Assembly: GCA_038239195.1 (NCBI GenBank)
Contig: JBBSEZ010000034.1
Location: 1-36,349, forward strand
DNA from: JBBSEZ01 sp038239195
GTDB lineage: Bacteria > Planctomycetota > Planctomycetia > Gemmatales > Gemmataceae
Direction: 5' to 3'
DNA length: 36,349 nucleotides
The notes below the pieces were generated by a model. That model made no database searches, was not told the origin of the DNA, and saw only the letters and a program-made list of their open reading frames with translations. Shown in pieces: positions 22,229 through 30,651 of the stretch (position 1 is the stretch's first letter; each line of letters starts with the position of its first letter). The position numbers and the translations under genes were made by a program.

Positions 22229-25200
22229 TCAATTCACAAAGATCAGCTCCTTCACGTTGAACAGCACGTGCCCCAGGTCGGCCCACGCCCGCACGTCGCC
22301 GGCGCGGCCGTGTTCCTTGCCCTGCTCCGCCACAAACGCCAGCGCGTCCGCCAGCTCCTCCGCGGTCGCCGCTCGGCCAAACGCGCTCTCGTACATCCGC
22401 TGAACGCGCTGCGCGTCCGTCAGGCCCGGCTCCTCCAAGACGCGCTCCGCCCACAGCCGTGCTTGCCCCGTCACGAACGGGTTGTTGAGCAGCGTCAGTG
22501 CTTGCGCCGGCACGTTCGACACGCTGCGCCGGCCGATCGTCGAGAACGGGATCGGGTAGTCGAACGCCAGGAACATCGGATTCAGGAAGTTGCGCCGCAC
22601 GTTCAGGTAAATGCTGCGCCGCCCCGCCCCGTCGAGCGGGCCCGACGCGCCGGGGCGGCCCCGGCCGATCATGAACGGGGTCAGGTACGGCCGCGGCCCC
22701 GTGCCGTACATCGTGCGGTCCAGCCGCCCGCTCACGGCCAGCATCGTGTCGCGGATCGCCTCGGCCTCCAGCCGGCGAATCGGCATGCGGTGGAGCAACT
22801 CGTTTCTCGCGTCCGCGCGCTCCGTCTCCTCGTCGGCGCGGCTCGCCATCCGGTACGTACTCGACAGCACCATCATCCGGTGCATCGCCTTGAGCGACCA
22901 CCCCTGGCGCACGAACTCGGCGGCGAGGTAGTCGAGCAGCTCGGGGTGCGTCGGCCGTTCGCCCTGATGGCCGAAATCGTCGGGGCTGCGGACGATGCCC
23001 GCGCCGAAGTGGTGCTGCCAGAGCCGATTGACCATCACCCGCGCCGGCAACTCCCAATTCTCTTCGGTCATGCGCCGGGCCAGTTCCAGCCGGCCGCTGC
23101 CCACCCTCGGCAGCGCCTGCTTCTCGCCCGCCAGCACCACCAGCAACCGGCGCGGCGCGTCCTCGCCCAGGCTCTTGTGGTTGCCGCGAATGTGGACGCG
23201 CTCGTTGACGCCCGTGCCGTCCGCCATCGCCAGGCCGCGGCGCGGCCTGGGCAGCGCCGCCTCCAGGCTCTGCGCCTCCCGCAAGAGCTTTTCCAGGCGC
23301 GCCCGCTCTTCGGCCCTCACCTGGCCGGCGCCCGCAGGCAGCGCCGCCACGATCTCGCACTTCAGGATCGCGTTCAGCAGCGCCACGCGGCCCGCGCCGT
23401 CCTCCCGGCCGGCCAGTCGCCTACTCTGCCAGTCGGCCACCACCTCGCGGAGCAGCGACTGATACTTGCGAGCCAGGGCGTCGGCCGACGTGACCGCCCC
23501 GTCTTCGAGCATGCGCGTCAGCAGGGCGTTGGGCTGCTCGGGCGGGGGCCCGCCGTGGTCGGAGAACAGCACCTTCTCCAGAGCGACGTGGCCATCGCCG
23601 TCGTCGAGCAGTTCGAGGTAGGCGCGTTGCCCGACCCACATGCTCAGGTTTTGCACGTACCACTGGGGGCGCTCCCCGCTGTTGACGACGAACGTCAGCC
23701 CGCCGTAAATCGGGTCCTGGATCTTCTGGAAGCCGTCGATGATGACGTTGACGCGCACCCCGCGGCCCGAGGCCTGGTAGAGGACGTGCTTCTTCTCGAT
23801 CGTGAACGTCTTCGACCGCAGCGCCCCTTGCAGCCGACCCCCCGTCAGCCCGCTGTGGGCCACGCCGGCGCCCACCAGGCGACCCACCGGGAAGGCGGCG
23901 CCCGGGCGAAGCTCCACGTCCCGAACCTGGCTGGGCCCCGTGCCAAACGCCTGCCCGGTCACGAACCATTCGCGATACCCGTTCTCCCGGAACCCGTCGA
24001 AGGGCACGTAGGCCTTGCCCGCCTCTTCGGCCCGTTTGGCGCGTGCTTGTCTCTGCCCCAGCAGGGCCTTGCGCCGAGCGGCGAACTGCGCCTCGCTGCG
24101 CACCTCGGGGCTCGTCAGCGATCGCCAGGCGTGGAACGGGTGCTCCTCCTGGCGGAGATCGACCTTGCCCGCTGCGGTCGCGACCGGGCCGGGCGACGCC
24201 AGCGCAGCCGCGAGCCCGCTCAACCGCTCGGCCAGGGCGCGCTGCGTCAGTTTGGCGCCGAGCGACTGCGCCTCCTCGCGGGCCGCGCGCAGCCGGGCCG
24301 CCGGCGCGCCGACGACCTTGGGGTGGTCGAGGAAGGCGAGCTGCATGCGCGAGCTCTGGAGGTAGCTGGCCAGCGAGTAATAGTCCTTGGTATAAATCGG
24401 GTCGAATTTGTGGTCGTGGCAGCGCGCGCACGAGACGGTCAGCCCGACGAACGTCTTGGAGAAGACGTCGATCTGATTGTCGCGCCGGTCGGCCCCGTCG
24501 CCGCGCAGGTCCACCGGCGAATGCTTCGATTCGCCCAGAAACCAGAACCCGGTGCCGAGGACCGATTCGTTGAAGCGCTCGACCGGATGGCGCCGCGGCG
24601 CCGGCAGCAGGTCGCCGGCCACGTGCTCCGTCAGAAAGCGATCGTAGGGCACGTCGGCGTTGAGGGCGCGGACCACGTAATCGCGATAGCCGGTCGCCCC
24701 GAGGATCTCGAAGTCGAACTCGTGGCCCGACGTCTCGGCGAAGCGCACCAGGTCGAGCCAGTGTCGGCCCCAGCGCTCGCCGTAAGCCGGCGAGGCCAGC
24801 AACCGCTCGACGACGCGCTCGTAAGCGTCAGGAGAGCGATCGGCGAGGATGTCGGCGATTTCCCGCGGCGTGGGCGGCAGACCGGTCAGGTCGTAGGTGA
24901 CGCGGCGGAGCAAGGTGCGTTTGTCGGCGGGCCCGGCAGGCGCGAGGCCGGCCCCTTCGAGCCGGGCCAGGACGAAGCGGTCGAGCGGGCCGCGCGGCCA
25001 GGCCGGGTTCTTGACGGCCGGGACGGGCGCCTTCTTCAGCGGCTGGAAGGACCAGTGCCGGCGACGCTTCTCGAAGTCGAAGGTGTCGGGGCCTGCCTTG
25101 ACGACTTCCCCCCCGTCGGGCCAGGGCGCACCCATCTTGACCCAGGCCACGAGATCGGCTATTTGCGCGTCCGGCAGCTTGGTTCGCTGCGGCATCCGCA

Positions 25201-25519
25201 GTTCGTCCTTGTAGCGGATGGCCTGGATCAGCAGGCTCTTCTCCGGGTCGCCCGGCACCACGGCCGGGCCGGTATCGCCTCCCTTGAGCAGCGTCGCCCG
25301 GCTGTCCAGCAGCAATCCGCCACGTTTCTTCTTCCCGGCACTGTGGCAGGCGTGACAGCTCTCCACCAGAACGGGGCGCACCTTCTTCTCGAAGAACTCG
25401 ATCCCGGTGCGTTCGGGGGCCGGGTCAGCAGCCCCGGCGGCGGGCGCCCCCAGGACCAGGGCGAGAATGGCACAGGGCCCCAGGGCCCCCAGCTTGCGGG
25501 GCGCGACTTGCGTTGCCAT
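22229..25519 (-). CDS. PSCyt1-DUF1549-DUF1553 exported protein
   Basis: A 1096-residue exported protein with a signal peptide (about 1-31). A planctomycete cytochrome-type domain (PSCyt1) with heme motif CHACH (C55, C58, H59) comes first, then DUF1549 (PSCyt2; DRFVLARLEGAGLAPAGPAD onward) containing a second CxxCH (CARCH, followed by DHKFDP). A middle region of unknown fold is next. A C-terminal DUF1553 domain (VMVNRLWQHHFGAGIV) completes the family architecture. Such proteins are confined mostly to planctomycetes and neighbours and are proposed to act in redox-linked polymer degradation; this is not proven. ATG at 25519 has GAGG upstream. It heads the minus-strand block that includes Uma2, the small pair and DUF1501. 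Confidence 0.95.
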   Translation of the reverse strand: MATQVAPRKLGALGPCAILALVLGAPAAGAADPAPERTGIEFFEKKVRPVLVESCHACHSAGKKKRGGLLLDSRATLLKGGDTGPAVVPGDPEKSLLIQAIRYKDELRMPQRTKLPDAQIADLVAWVKMGAPWPDGGEVVKAGPDTFDFEKRRRHWSFQPLKKAPVPAVKNPAWPRGPLDRFVLARLEGAGLAPAGPADKRTLLRRVTYDLTGLPPTPREIADILADRSPDAYERVVERLLASPAYGERWGRHWLDLVRFAETSGHEFDFEILGATGYRDYVVRALNADVPYDRFLTEHVAGDLLPAPRRHPVERFNESVLGTGFWFLGESKHSPVDLRGDGADRRDNQIDVFSKTFVGLTVSCARCHDHKFDPIYTKDYYSLASYLQSSRMQLAFLDHPKVVGAPAARLRAAREEAQSLGAKLTQRALAERLSGLAAALASPGPVATAAGKVDLRQEEHPFHAWRSLTSPEVRSEAQFAARRKALLGQRQARAKRAEEAGKAYVPFDGFRENGYREWFVTGQAFGTGPSQVRDVELRPGAAFPVGRLVGAGVAHSGLTGGRLQGALRSKTFTIEKKHVLYQASGRGVRVNVIIDGFQKIQDPIYGGLTFVVNSGERPQWYVQNLSMWVGQRAYLELLDDGDGHVALEKVLFSDHGGPPPEQPNALLTRMLEDGAVTSADALARKYQSLLREVVADWQSRRLAGREDGAGRVALLNAILKCEIVAALPAGAGQVRAEERARLEKLLREAQSLEAALPRPRRGLAMADGTGVNERVHIRGNHKSLGEDAPRRLLVVLAGEKQALPRVGSGRLELARRMTEENWELPARVMVNRLWQHHFGAGIVRSPDDFGHQGERPTHPELLDYLAAEFVRQGWSLKAMHRMMVLSSTYRMASRADEETERADARNELLHRMPIRRLEAEAIRDTMLAVSGRLDRTMYGTGPRPYLTPFMIGRGRPGASGPLDGAGRRSIYLNVRRNFLNPMFLAFDYPIPFSTIGRRSVSNVPAQALTLLNNPFVTGQARLWAERVLEEPGLTDAQRVQRMYESAFGRAATAEELADALAFVAEQGKEHGRAGDVRAWADLGHVLFNVKELIFVN

Positions 25520-25638
25520 CACGTCCTCGTCTCGAGATTCAGCGGGCGGCGGGCAGGCGATCTCGGCAGAACTTTAGCTTAACAGCCGGGGCGGGCCCTG
25601 TCATGCACGATTTGAACAAAAGATCGTGCGAGAGGGAG
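25520..25638. other. Intergenic leader of the DUF1553 gene
   Basis: Part of the 307-base gap between the DUF1553 gene and the microgene at 25827. No convincing sigma-70 promoter was seen on the minus strand. The remainder of the gap holds the inverted repeat and the sigma-54 promoter listed separately. Confidence 0.4.
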
Positions 25639-25689
25639 CGCCAAGCCGCAAGCGGCGGGCCCCGCAGGTGTGCCGCTTGCGGCTTGGCG
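25639..25689. repeat. 18-bp perfect inverted repeat upstream of a sigma-54 promoter
   Basis: Arms 25639-25656 and 25672-25689 are exact complements of 18 bp with a 15-nt loop. The repeat ends 16 bases before the sigma-54 -24 element. It could be an activator binding site (unusually close), a terminator-like stem or a dispersed repeat. Confidence 0.8.
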
Positions 25690-25704
25690 TTTCCCCCGAT
25701 CCCT

Positions 25705-25720
25705 TGGCACGGTTCTTGCT
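25705..25720 (+). promoter_or_regulatory. Sigma-54 (RpoN) promoter
   Basis: TGGCACGGTTCTTGCT matches the TGGCACR-N4-TTGCW consensus at every defined position. The invariant GG (25706-25707) and GC (25718-25719) are 10 nt apart, as required. It faces the microgene at 25827, with an expected start near 25732 and a leader of about 95 nt. A bacterial enhancer-binding protein would be needed to activate it; none is encoded in this window. Confidence 0.85.
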
Positions 25721-25826
25721 ATTCCTTCCATTCAGCAAACATTCGCCACTCGGGCGGCCCCCTCTGTCTCCCTTTCGAGCGCTTGCCGGGCCACCGAGGC
25801 GATTCAACCAGGAGCGAGTTCTTCCG

Positions 25827-26006
25827 ATGTCGCAGACCACCCTCAACACCACCCCGTTGTTTCGCACTTCCTTACGGAGCTGGCAGGCGAGCTACCAGGC
25901 CAACCGCGCCCAGACCGAGGGCAACTCCGAGGCCTCGGCCCAGCCGACCGCAACGGCCGGCACACGGCCCAACCGATTCGGCCGCCGCAAGCGCCGCCCC
26001 AAGTGA
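25827..26006 (+). CDS. 59-residue basic protein under sigma-54 control
   Basis: A 59-residue product. The first half is polar (Ser/Thr/Gln-rich: MSQTTLNTTPLFRTSLRSWQ) and the tail is strongly basic (NRFGRRKRRPK). No signal peptide or membrane segment. AGGAG lies 12 nt before the ATG at 25827, a longer spacing than usual. An upstream open frame extends further 5' but lies partly within the inverted repeat and promoter, so the ATG after the promoter is chosen. The basic tail suggests nucleic-acid or ribosome contact, which is only a guess. It converges with the PQQ lipoprotein gene. Confidence 0.7.
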   Translation: MSQTTLNTTPLFRTSLRSWQASYQANRAQTEGNSEASAQPTATAGTRPNRFGRRKRRPK

Positions 26007-26016
26007 GCCCCCGGCA

Positions 26017-26050
26017 AGACGGCAAGCGGAACCGACTCTGCTTGCCGTCT
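26017..26050. terminator. Hairpin between convergent microgene and PQQ gene
   Basis: Perfect 11-bp arms (26017-26027 and 26040-26050) with a 12-nt loop lie 10 bases past the microgene stop and 18 bases from the PQQ gene stop. It may terminate both transcripts. No U-tract is seen on either side. Confidence 0.5.
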
Positions 26051-26067
26051 CGCTCGCAGGATCGCCC

Positions 26068-27510
26068 TCACTTCTTCGGCGCCGGTATCAACTCCAGGCA
26101 CACCAGCCGATTTCGCCCGCGCACGTAAAGCAACCCGTTCGAGACAATCGGGGCCGCCCAGCACGGATACTCCAGCAGAGGCTCCGCGCTCGCGTCCGGC
26201 TTGCCGTCCGGCCCCGCCGGGCGCAGTTCGACGCTCGACACCTCGTCGTATTTCTTCGGGTTGACGCGCAGCAGCCGCAGCGCCCCATCCTCGCCCAGGC
26301 AGACGAAGTGATTGTCCACCAGCAGCAGCGAGCTGCGCGTGAGACCGCGCTTGCGCCAGGCGACCTTGCCCGTCGCCAGCTCCACGCAGCGCAGTTCCGC
26401 GTCGTTGGTGTGCCGCCCGCTCGAGCCGTAGACGTACCCACCCACGTGGATCGGCGTCATCCAGTGACACATCATGCTCTTGGTGCGCGCCCCTTTCTCC
26501 TCGTCCGTCCAGACGGCCTTGGCGCTCCTCGGCTTGACTTCGAGCAGCGCGCTTCCCGGACCGTAGCACTCCGTGATGAGGGCCTTGTTCCCCACCACCA
26601 CGGGGTTGGAGGCGTTGACGCTCTCGAAGTCCTTCGCCCGCCAGGGGTAGTGAAAATCCACCTTCCCCGTCCCCGGGTCGAGGCCGAGCAGCCCGCCGCG
26701 CGCGAACACAAAGCACCAGCGCCGCTTGCCGAGGGTGGCCAGCACCGGGCTGGCATAACTGGCCAGCTCGGCGCTAACCTTCCACTTCACCTTCCCGCTG
26801 TACTTGTCGAAGGCCACCACCCCCGAGCCGTTCCCCTTGAGCTCGTCGAACGGCAGCGCGTCGCTGCCCTTGGGGCTCCCGCCCACTTGCGCGATGAGCG
26901 AATCGCCCTCGATTGCCGGCGTGCTGCCGACGCCGAAGAAGTTCTGCACCACCCCGAAGGTCGAGGCCGTGTCCACCTTCCAGGCCCGCTTGCCGTCGGC
27001 CACGCGCACGCAGTGTAGCATGCCCTCGGGGCCGAACGCGTAAACGCGGTCGCCGTCCACGATCGGCGAGCAGCGCGGCCCACCGTTGTAGTTGTACTTG
27101 TCCTTGTAGCTCGTCACGTAGTCGAACGACCACAGTTCTTCGGCCGTCTCGGCCTTCCAGCAGCGCAGCCGGCAGCGATCCTTCTCGCGGTCGAACAAGA
27201 ACAGCCGGCCGCGAGCGACCGTTGCTGTCGCATAGCCGATGCCAACCTTCTTTTGCCAGACGATGCGCGGACCGTGCTTCGGCCAGGGCGCGAGGATGCC
27301 CTTCTCCGACGAGGTGCTGTCGCCTTGCGGCCCCAGGAAGACCGGCCAATCGCTCCCGGTCTTGCGCGTGCGCAGGTCGGGCGGCAACGCGGCCCCCGGC
27401 TTGACCGCGACTAGCTTCTCTTCTTTCGGCGGGGCCTCGGCCACTTCGGTCGTAACCGCGCCACAACCCAGCAGCAGCCCACATACCACCGAAATGCTCG
27501 CACGCCGCAT
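26068..27510 (-). CDS. PQQ-like beta-propeller repeat lipoprotein
   Basis: A 480-residue lipoprotein. Signal peptide with lipobox LLLGCG (Cys at residue 16). The body is built of PQQ-type repeats with DxxxGxxxW-like motifs (for example VADGKRAWKVDTAS, DKYSGKVKWKVS, ELATGKVAWRKRG), forming a beta-propeller. Such proteins are abundant in planctomycetes and usually act as scaffolds or sensors in the envelope; enzymatic activity is not implied. ATG at 27510 has GGAGG about 10 nt upstream. Confidence 0.92.
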   Translation of the reverse strand: MRRASISVVCGLLLGCGAVTTEVAEAPPKEEKLVAVKPGAALPPDLRTRKTGSDWPVFLGPQGDSTSSEKGILAPWPKHGPRIVWQKKVGIGYATATVARGRLFLFDREKDRCRLRCWKAETAEELWSFDYVTSYKDKYNYNGGPRCSPIVDGDRVYAFGPEGMLHCVRVADGKRAWKVDTASTFGVVQNFFGVGSTPAIEGDSLIAQVGGSPKGSDALPFDELKGNGSGVVAFDKYSGKVKWKVSAELASYASPVLATLGKRRWCFVFARGGLLGLDPGTGKVDFHYPWRAKDFESVNASNPVVVGNKALITECYGPGSALLEVKPRSAKAVWTDEEKGARTKSMMCHWMTPIHVGGYVYGSSGRHTNDAELRCVELATGKVAWRKRGLTRSSLLLVDNHFVCLGEDGALRLLRVNPKKYDEVSSVELRPAGPDGKPDASAEPLLEYPCWAAPIVSNGLLYVRGRNRLVCLELIPAPKK

Positions 27511-27656
27511 CGTTGGACGTCCTCCGCAACAGCTCGGGCGCTCTCGTCCTGCTCACTGTAACGCATCCGCCGCCGCGCGACCATCGTCGAGGTGTGGCAA
27601 ATCCGAACGCGCGAGCGTTGCGAAATGCGACAGGCATGCGCCATGCGCGCAGCGAT
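27511..27656. other. Upstream region of the PQQ gene, no clear feature
   Basis: Part of the 428-base gap between the PQQ gene and pyruvate kinase. A -10-like TACAGT occurs on the minus strand near 27557-27562 but has no good -35. No repeats were seen. Confidence 0.35.
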
Positions 27657-27755
27657 TCAGGCCTGGTCCGATCCCGTCTGCTGGGACAGCAGCGCGCGCA
27701 GGCGAGCAAGTTCGGCCTCCATCGCATCAGGCCCGCCTTCCGTCCGGATCGACAT
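27657..27755 (-). CDS. Possible 32-residue protein
   Basis: A very short frame from ATG 27755 preceded by GGGAGGGG (about 5 nt). The product ends in an amphipathic helix-like stretch (MEAELARLRALLSQQ). It lies between the PQQ gene and pyk on the PQQ strand. Good ribosome-binding site but no other support; it may be chance. Confidence 0.3.
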   Translation of the reverse strand: MSIRTEGGPDAMEAELARLRALLSQQTGSDQA

Positions 27756-27938
27756 GGCCCCTCCCAACGATGTGGCGGGCGACACCGCCAACCCTGCCCA
27801 GGATAGCACCCGGAGAGGCGCTTCACTATCCAGCCTTGCCCGGAACGGGCAACCTTGCCTCCCCCCGCTTCGGGCCATAGCCTACCCTCACCACTCCCGC
27901 GGCACGGACGTTCGCCTGCTCCCCATCTGCACCATCCC

Positions 27939-29369
27939 ATGAACGCAGCCACAGCACCACGGCGCACCAAGATCGTCGCCACCGTCGGGCCGGCGTCGCG
28001 CGCCCCCAACGTGCTGGAAGACCTCGTCCGCGCCGGGGTCAACGTCTTTCGCCTCAACCTGTCGCACGGCGAGCACGCCGACCACCGGGAGAATTGCGCC
28101 CGCGCTCGCGCCGCCGCCGCCACCGTGGGCAAACCCGTCGCCGTGCTCGCCGACCTATGCGGCCCGAAGATCCGCGTCGGCAAGTTCGCCGGCGGGCAAA
28201 TCGTGCTCGTGCCGGGCGAACAGATCACCGTCACCACGCGCGACGTGCTCGGCGGGCCTGGGCTGGTCCCCTCGCAGTATCACGCCCTCGACCGCGACGT
28301 TCGCCTCGGCGACCGCATCCTGCTCGACGACGGCATGCTGGAGCTGCGCGTCGCTGCCGTCCACGACCAGGACATTGCCTGCACGGTGCTGACCGGCGGG
28401 GTGCTCAAGGACCGCAAGGGCATGAACTTGCCCGGCGTGGCCGTGTCGGCGCCCGCGCTGACCGACAAGGATCGCGCCGACGCCCTCTTCGCGCTGGAGC
28501 TGGGCGTCGAGTTTCTGGCGCTGTCGTTCGTGCGCCGGCCCGAGGACGTGGCCGACCTGCAAGCGCTCGTGGCCTCGACGGGGCAGCGCGTGCCGATCAT
28601 CGCCAAGATCGAGCGCCCCGAAGCGCTCGACGCCATCGACGAAATCCTCGAATTGGCCGACGGGCTGATGGTGGCGCGTGGCGATCTGGGCGTGGAGCTG
28701 GCCCCGGAGGCCGTGCCGATCGTGCAGCGCGACCTGGTGCGGCGGGCGCGCCACCAGAACAAGCCGGTGATCGTGGCGACACAGATGCTGGAGTCGATGG
28801 TGAGCAACCCGCGCCCGACGCGCGCCGAGGTGTCCGACGTTTCCGGCGCCGTCTTCAGCGGCGCCGACGGGGTGATGCTGTCGGCCGAGACCGCCTCGGG
28901 CGCCTACCCGCTGCGCGCGGTCGAGATGATGGACCGGGTGGCGCGGCAGGTCGAGGGCTGGCTGTCCCTGGAGGGGGGCTTTCGCTCGCTGACGGTGGAC
29001 GACGAGCAAAGGCCGGCGCCGCTGCCCTTGCGCATCGCGGTGGCGCACTCGGCGGCCCAGCTTTCGCGCGACCTCCGCGTGCGGGCCGTCGTGGTGCGCA
29101 CCCAGAAGGGCACCTCGGCGGCGGTGGTGGCAGCGACCCGGCCGTCGGCGCCGCTCGTGGCGCTGACGACGGCGCTGCCCGTGGCGCGACGGCTGGAGCT
29201 CCTGTGGGGCGTGCTGCCGCGGCTGATCGACGCGACCGACTTCGAGCGCCCTACCGAATCGGCGCGCGCGGCGGTGCGCGCGCTGGGGCTGGCCGATCCG
29301 GGCGACCCGATCTTGCTCGTGGCGGGGTTCGGCAAGAACGAGCCAACGATCACGGTGTTGACCGTTTGA
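27939..29369 (+). CDS. pyk: Pyruvate kinase
   Basis: Glycolytic enzyme converting phosphoenolpyruvate and ADP to pyruvate and ATP. The 476-residue product has the full family length: N-terminal TKIVATVGPAS, substrate loop RLNLSHGEH, the B-domain insert (about 70-170), the active-site segment IIAKIERPEALD, MVARGDLGVE, ATQMLESM and a C-terminal allosteric domain. The ATG at 27939 begins the conserved core; longer in-frame starts add Pro/His-rich residues foreign to the family. It lacks a strong ribosome-binding site. It converges with the KAS II gene. Confidence 0.96.
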   Translation: MNAATAPRRTKIVATVGPASRAPNVLEDLVRAGVNVFRLNLSHGEHADHRENCARARAAAATVGKPVAVLADLCGPKIRVGKFAGGQIVLVPGEQITVTTRDVLGGPGLVPSQYHALDRDVRLGDRILLDDGMLELRVAAVHDQDIACTVLTGGVLKDRKGMNLPGVAVSAPALTDKDRADALFALELGVEFLALSFVRRPEDVADLQALVASTGQRVPIIAKIERPEALDAIDEILELADGLMVARGDLGVELAPEAVPIVQRDLVRRARHQNKPVIVATQMLESMVSNPRPTRAEVSDVSGAVFSGADGVMLSAETASGAYPLRAVEMMDRVARQVEGWLSLEGGFRSLTVDDEQRPAPLPLRIAVAHSAAQLSRDLRVRAVVVRTQKGTSAAVVAATRPSAPLVALTTALPVARRLELLWGVLPRLIDATDFERPTESARAAVRALGLADPGDPILLVAGFGKNEPTITVLTV

Positions 29370-29387
29370 GCGCGACAGCCCTTTTCA

Positions 29388-29439
29388 AAGGATGAAGGAT
29401 GAGTCAGAAACAGGCCCCGCTTCTTCATCCTTCATCCTT
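29388..29439. terminator. Hairpin between convergent pyk and KAS II genes
   Basis: A 15-bp perfect inverted repeat (29388-29402 and 29425-29439, 22-nt loop) made of repeated aaggatga units. It lies 18 bases past the pyk stop and ends 3 bases before the KAS II stop, so it could end transcription from both sides. No clear U-tract. Confidence 0.55.
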
Positions 29440-29442
29440 GCC

Positions 29443-30651
29443 TCAAGCCGCCTTGCGCAACACCAGGCAGGTGTTGCTGCCGCCGAAGCCGAACGAGTTG
29501 GACACCGCAAGGCGCACGCGCCCCTCCCGCGCCTCGTGCGGGACGTGGCAAAGCGCACACTCCGGGCTTGGCTCGTCGAGGTTGATGGTCGGGGGAATGG
29601 CCTGGCGCTCCAGCGCGGTCAGGCAGGCGAGGGCGTCGAGGGCGGCCGCGCCGCTGAGGGCGTGCCCGGTCATGCTCTTGGTGGCGCTGACCGGCACCGT
29701 CCGGGCTGCCTCCCCGAGGACCATCTGGAGGACCTGAGACTCGAAGACGTCGCCGACCGGCGTGCCGGTGGCGTGGGGGTTGAGGTAATCGATCGGCTCG
29801 CTCGTCGCCCTGGCGTCGCGAAGGGCGGCGCGCACCGCGGCGATGGCCGGGCCCGGGTCGCGGCTGGGGATCACCATGTGCGAGGCGTCGCTGCTGGCGC
29901 CGAAGCCGGCGACCTCGGCATAGGCGCGCACGCCCCGCCGCCGCGCCGCGGCGGCGCGCTCGAGCACGAACATGGCCCCACCCTCGCTGATCACGATGCC
30001 GTCCCGGTCCTTGTCGAAGGGCCGAGACGCCTTCGCGGGCTCGTTGTTGCGCCTCGACAGCGCGCCGAGGTTGCCGAAGCAGGCCAGCGTCATGGGCGTC
30101 ACGCTCATTTCCCCGGCGCCCGCCAGGCAGACGTCCACCAGGCCCCGCTGGGCCCACCGCCGGCCCACCGCCAGAGCGTGGTTGCCGCTGGCACAAGCAG
30201 CCGACACCGTCACCGCTGGCCCGATCGCCCCGAGCCGCCGCTGCACGCGCTCGATGAGGGGCTCGTGTGCCGGCTGAGCCAACTCCCCCCGGTGCCGGTT
30301 GGCCTCCCAGAACAGCGGCCACTCCCCACCGTAACCGAGCACCAGCCCCAGGCGCACCTCGGAACGCCGCTCCCACCAGCCGGCTTCCCGGAGGGCTTGC
30401 GTGCAGCACCACAGGAACAGCCGCTCGATGGGGGGGAGTTGCACGAATTCCGCCTCGGCGAGCTCGGGCGGGGCCGGACAGTGGGGCACCCGGCCCGCAA
30501 TCTGGCAGCGGTGGTTCGAGGCGTCGAAGTCCGTCACGCGCACGATCCCTGAGCGGCCGGCGAGGAGGTTGTCGGCCGTTTCCTGGAAACTGGAGCCCAG
30601 CGGGTTGGCCGTGCCGACACCCGTGATCCACACCTCGTTTCCGTCGCTCAT
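29443..30651 (-). CDS. Beta-ketoacyl-ACP synthase II-type enzyme (KAS II)
   Basis: A 402-residue condensing enzyme that would extend an acyl chain with malonyl-ACP. The thiolase-fold triad is visible: C153 (VSAACASGNHA), H293 (NPHATGTPVGD) and H330 (SATKSMTGHA), with K325 nearby. The C-terminal NSFGFGGSN loop is conserved. The start ATG at 30651 overlaps the stop of the upstream gene (ATGA). It is the last gene of a four-gene cluster with a KS-like partner, an ACP and an acyltransferase. The context suggests a dedicated lipid or polyketide product rather than bulk fatty-acid synthesis. Confidence 0.93.
   Translation of the reverse strand: MSDGNEVWITGVGTANPLGSSFQETADNLLAGRSGIVRVTDFDASNHRCQIAGRVPHCPAPPELAEAEFVQLPPIERLFLWCCTQALREAGWWERRSEVRLGLVLGYGGEWPLFWEANRHRGELAQPAHEPLIERVQRRLGAIGPAVTVSAACASGNHALAVGRRWAQRGLVDVCLAGAGEMSVTPMTLACFGNLGALSRRNNEPAKASRPFDKDRDGIVISEGGAMFVLERAAAARRRGVRAYAEVAGFGASSDASHMVIPSRDPGPAIAAVRAALRDARATSEPIDYLNPHATGTPVGDVFESQVLQMVLGEAARTVPVSATKSMTGHALSGAAALDALACLTALERQAIPPTINLDEPSPECALCHVPHEAREGRVRLAVSNSFGFGGSNTCLVLRKAA

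Noticed and set aside
22193..25582. Very long plus-strand open frame antisense to the DUF1553 gene
   Set aside because: Its translation is Arg/His/Gln/Val-rich with no recognisable motifs, while the minus strand encodes a clear family protein. High GC explains the antisense openness.
27909..27925. Sigma-54-like match upstream of pyk (cggcacggacgttcgc)
   Set aside because: GG to GC spacing is 11 and the -12 element is wrong.
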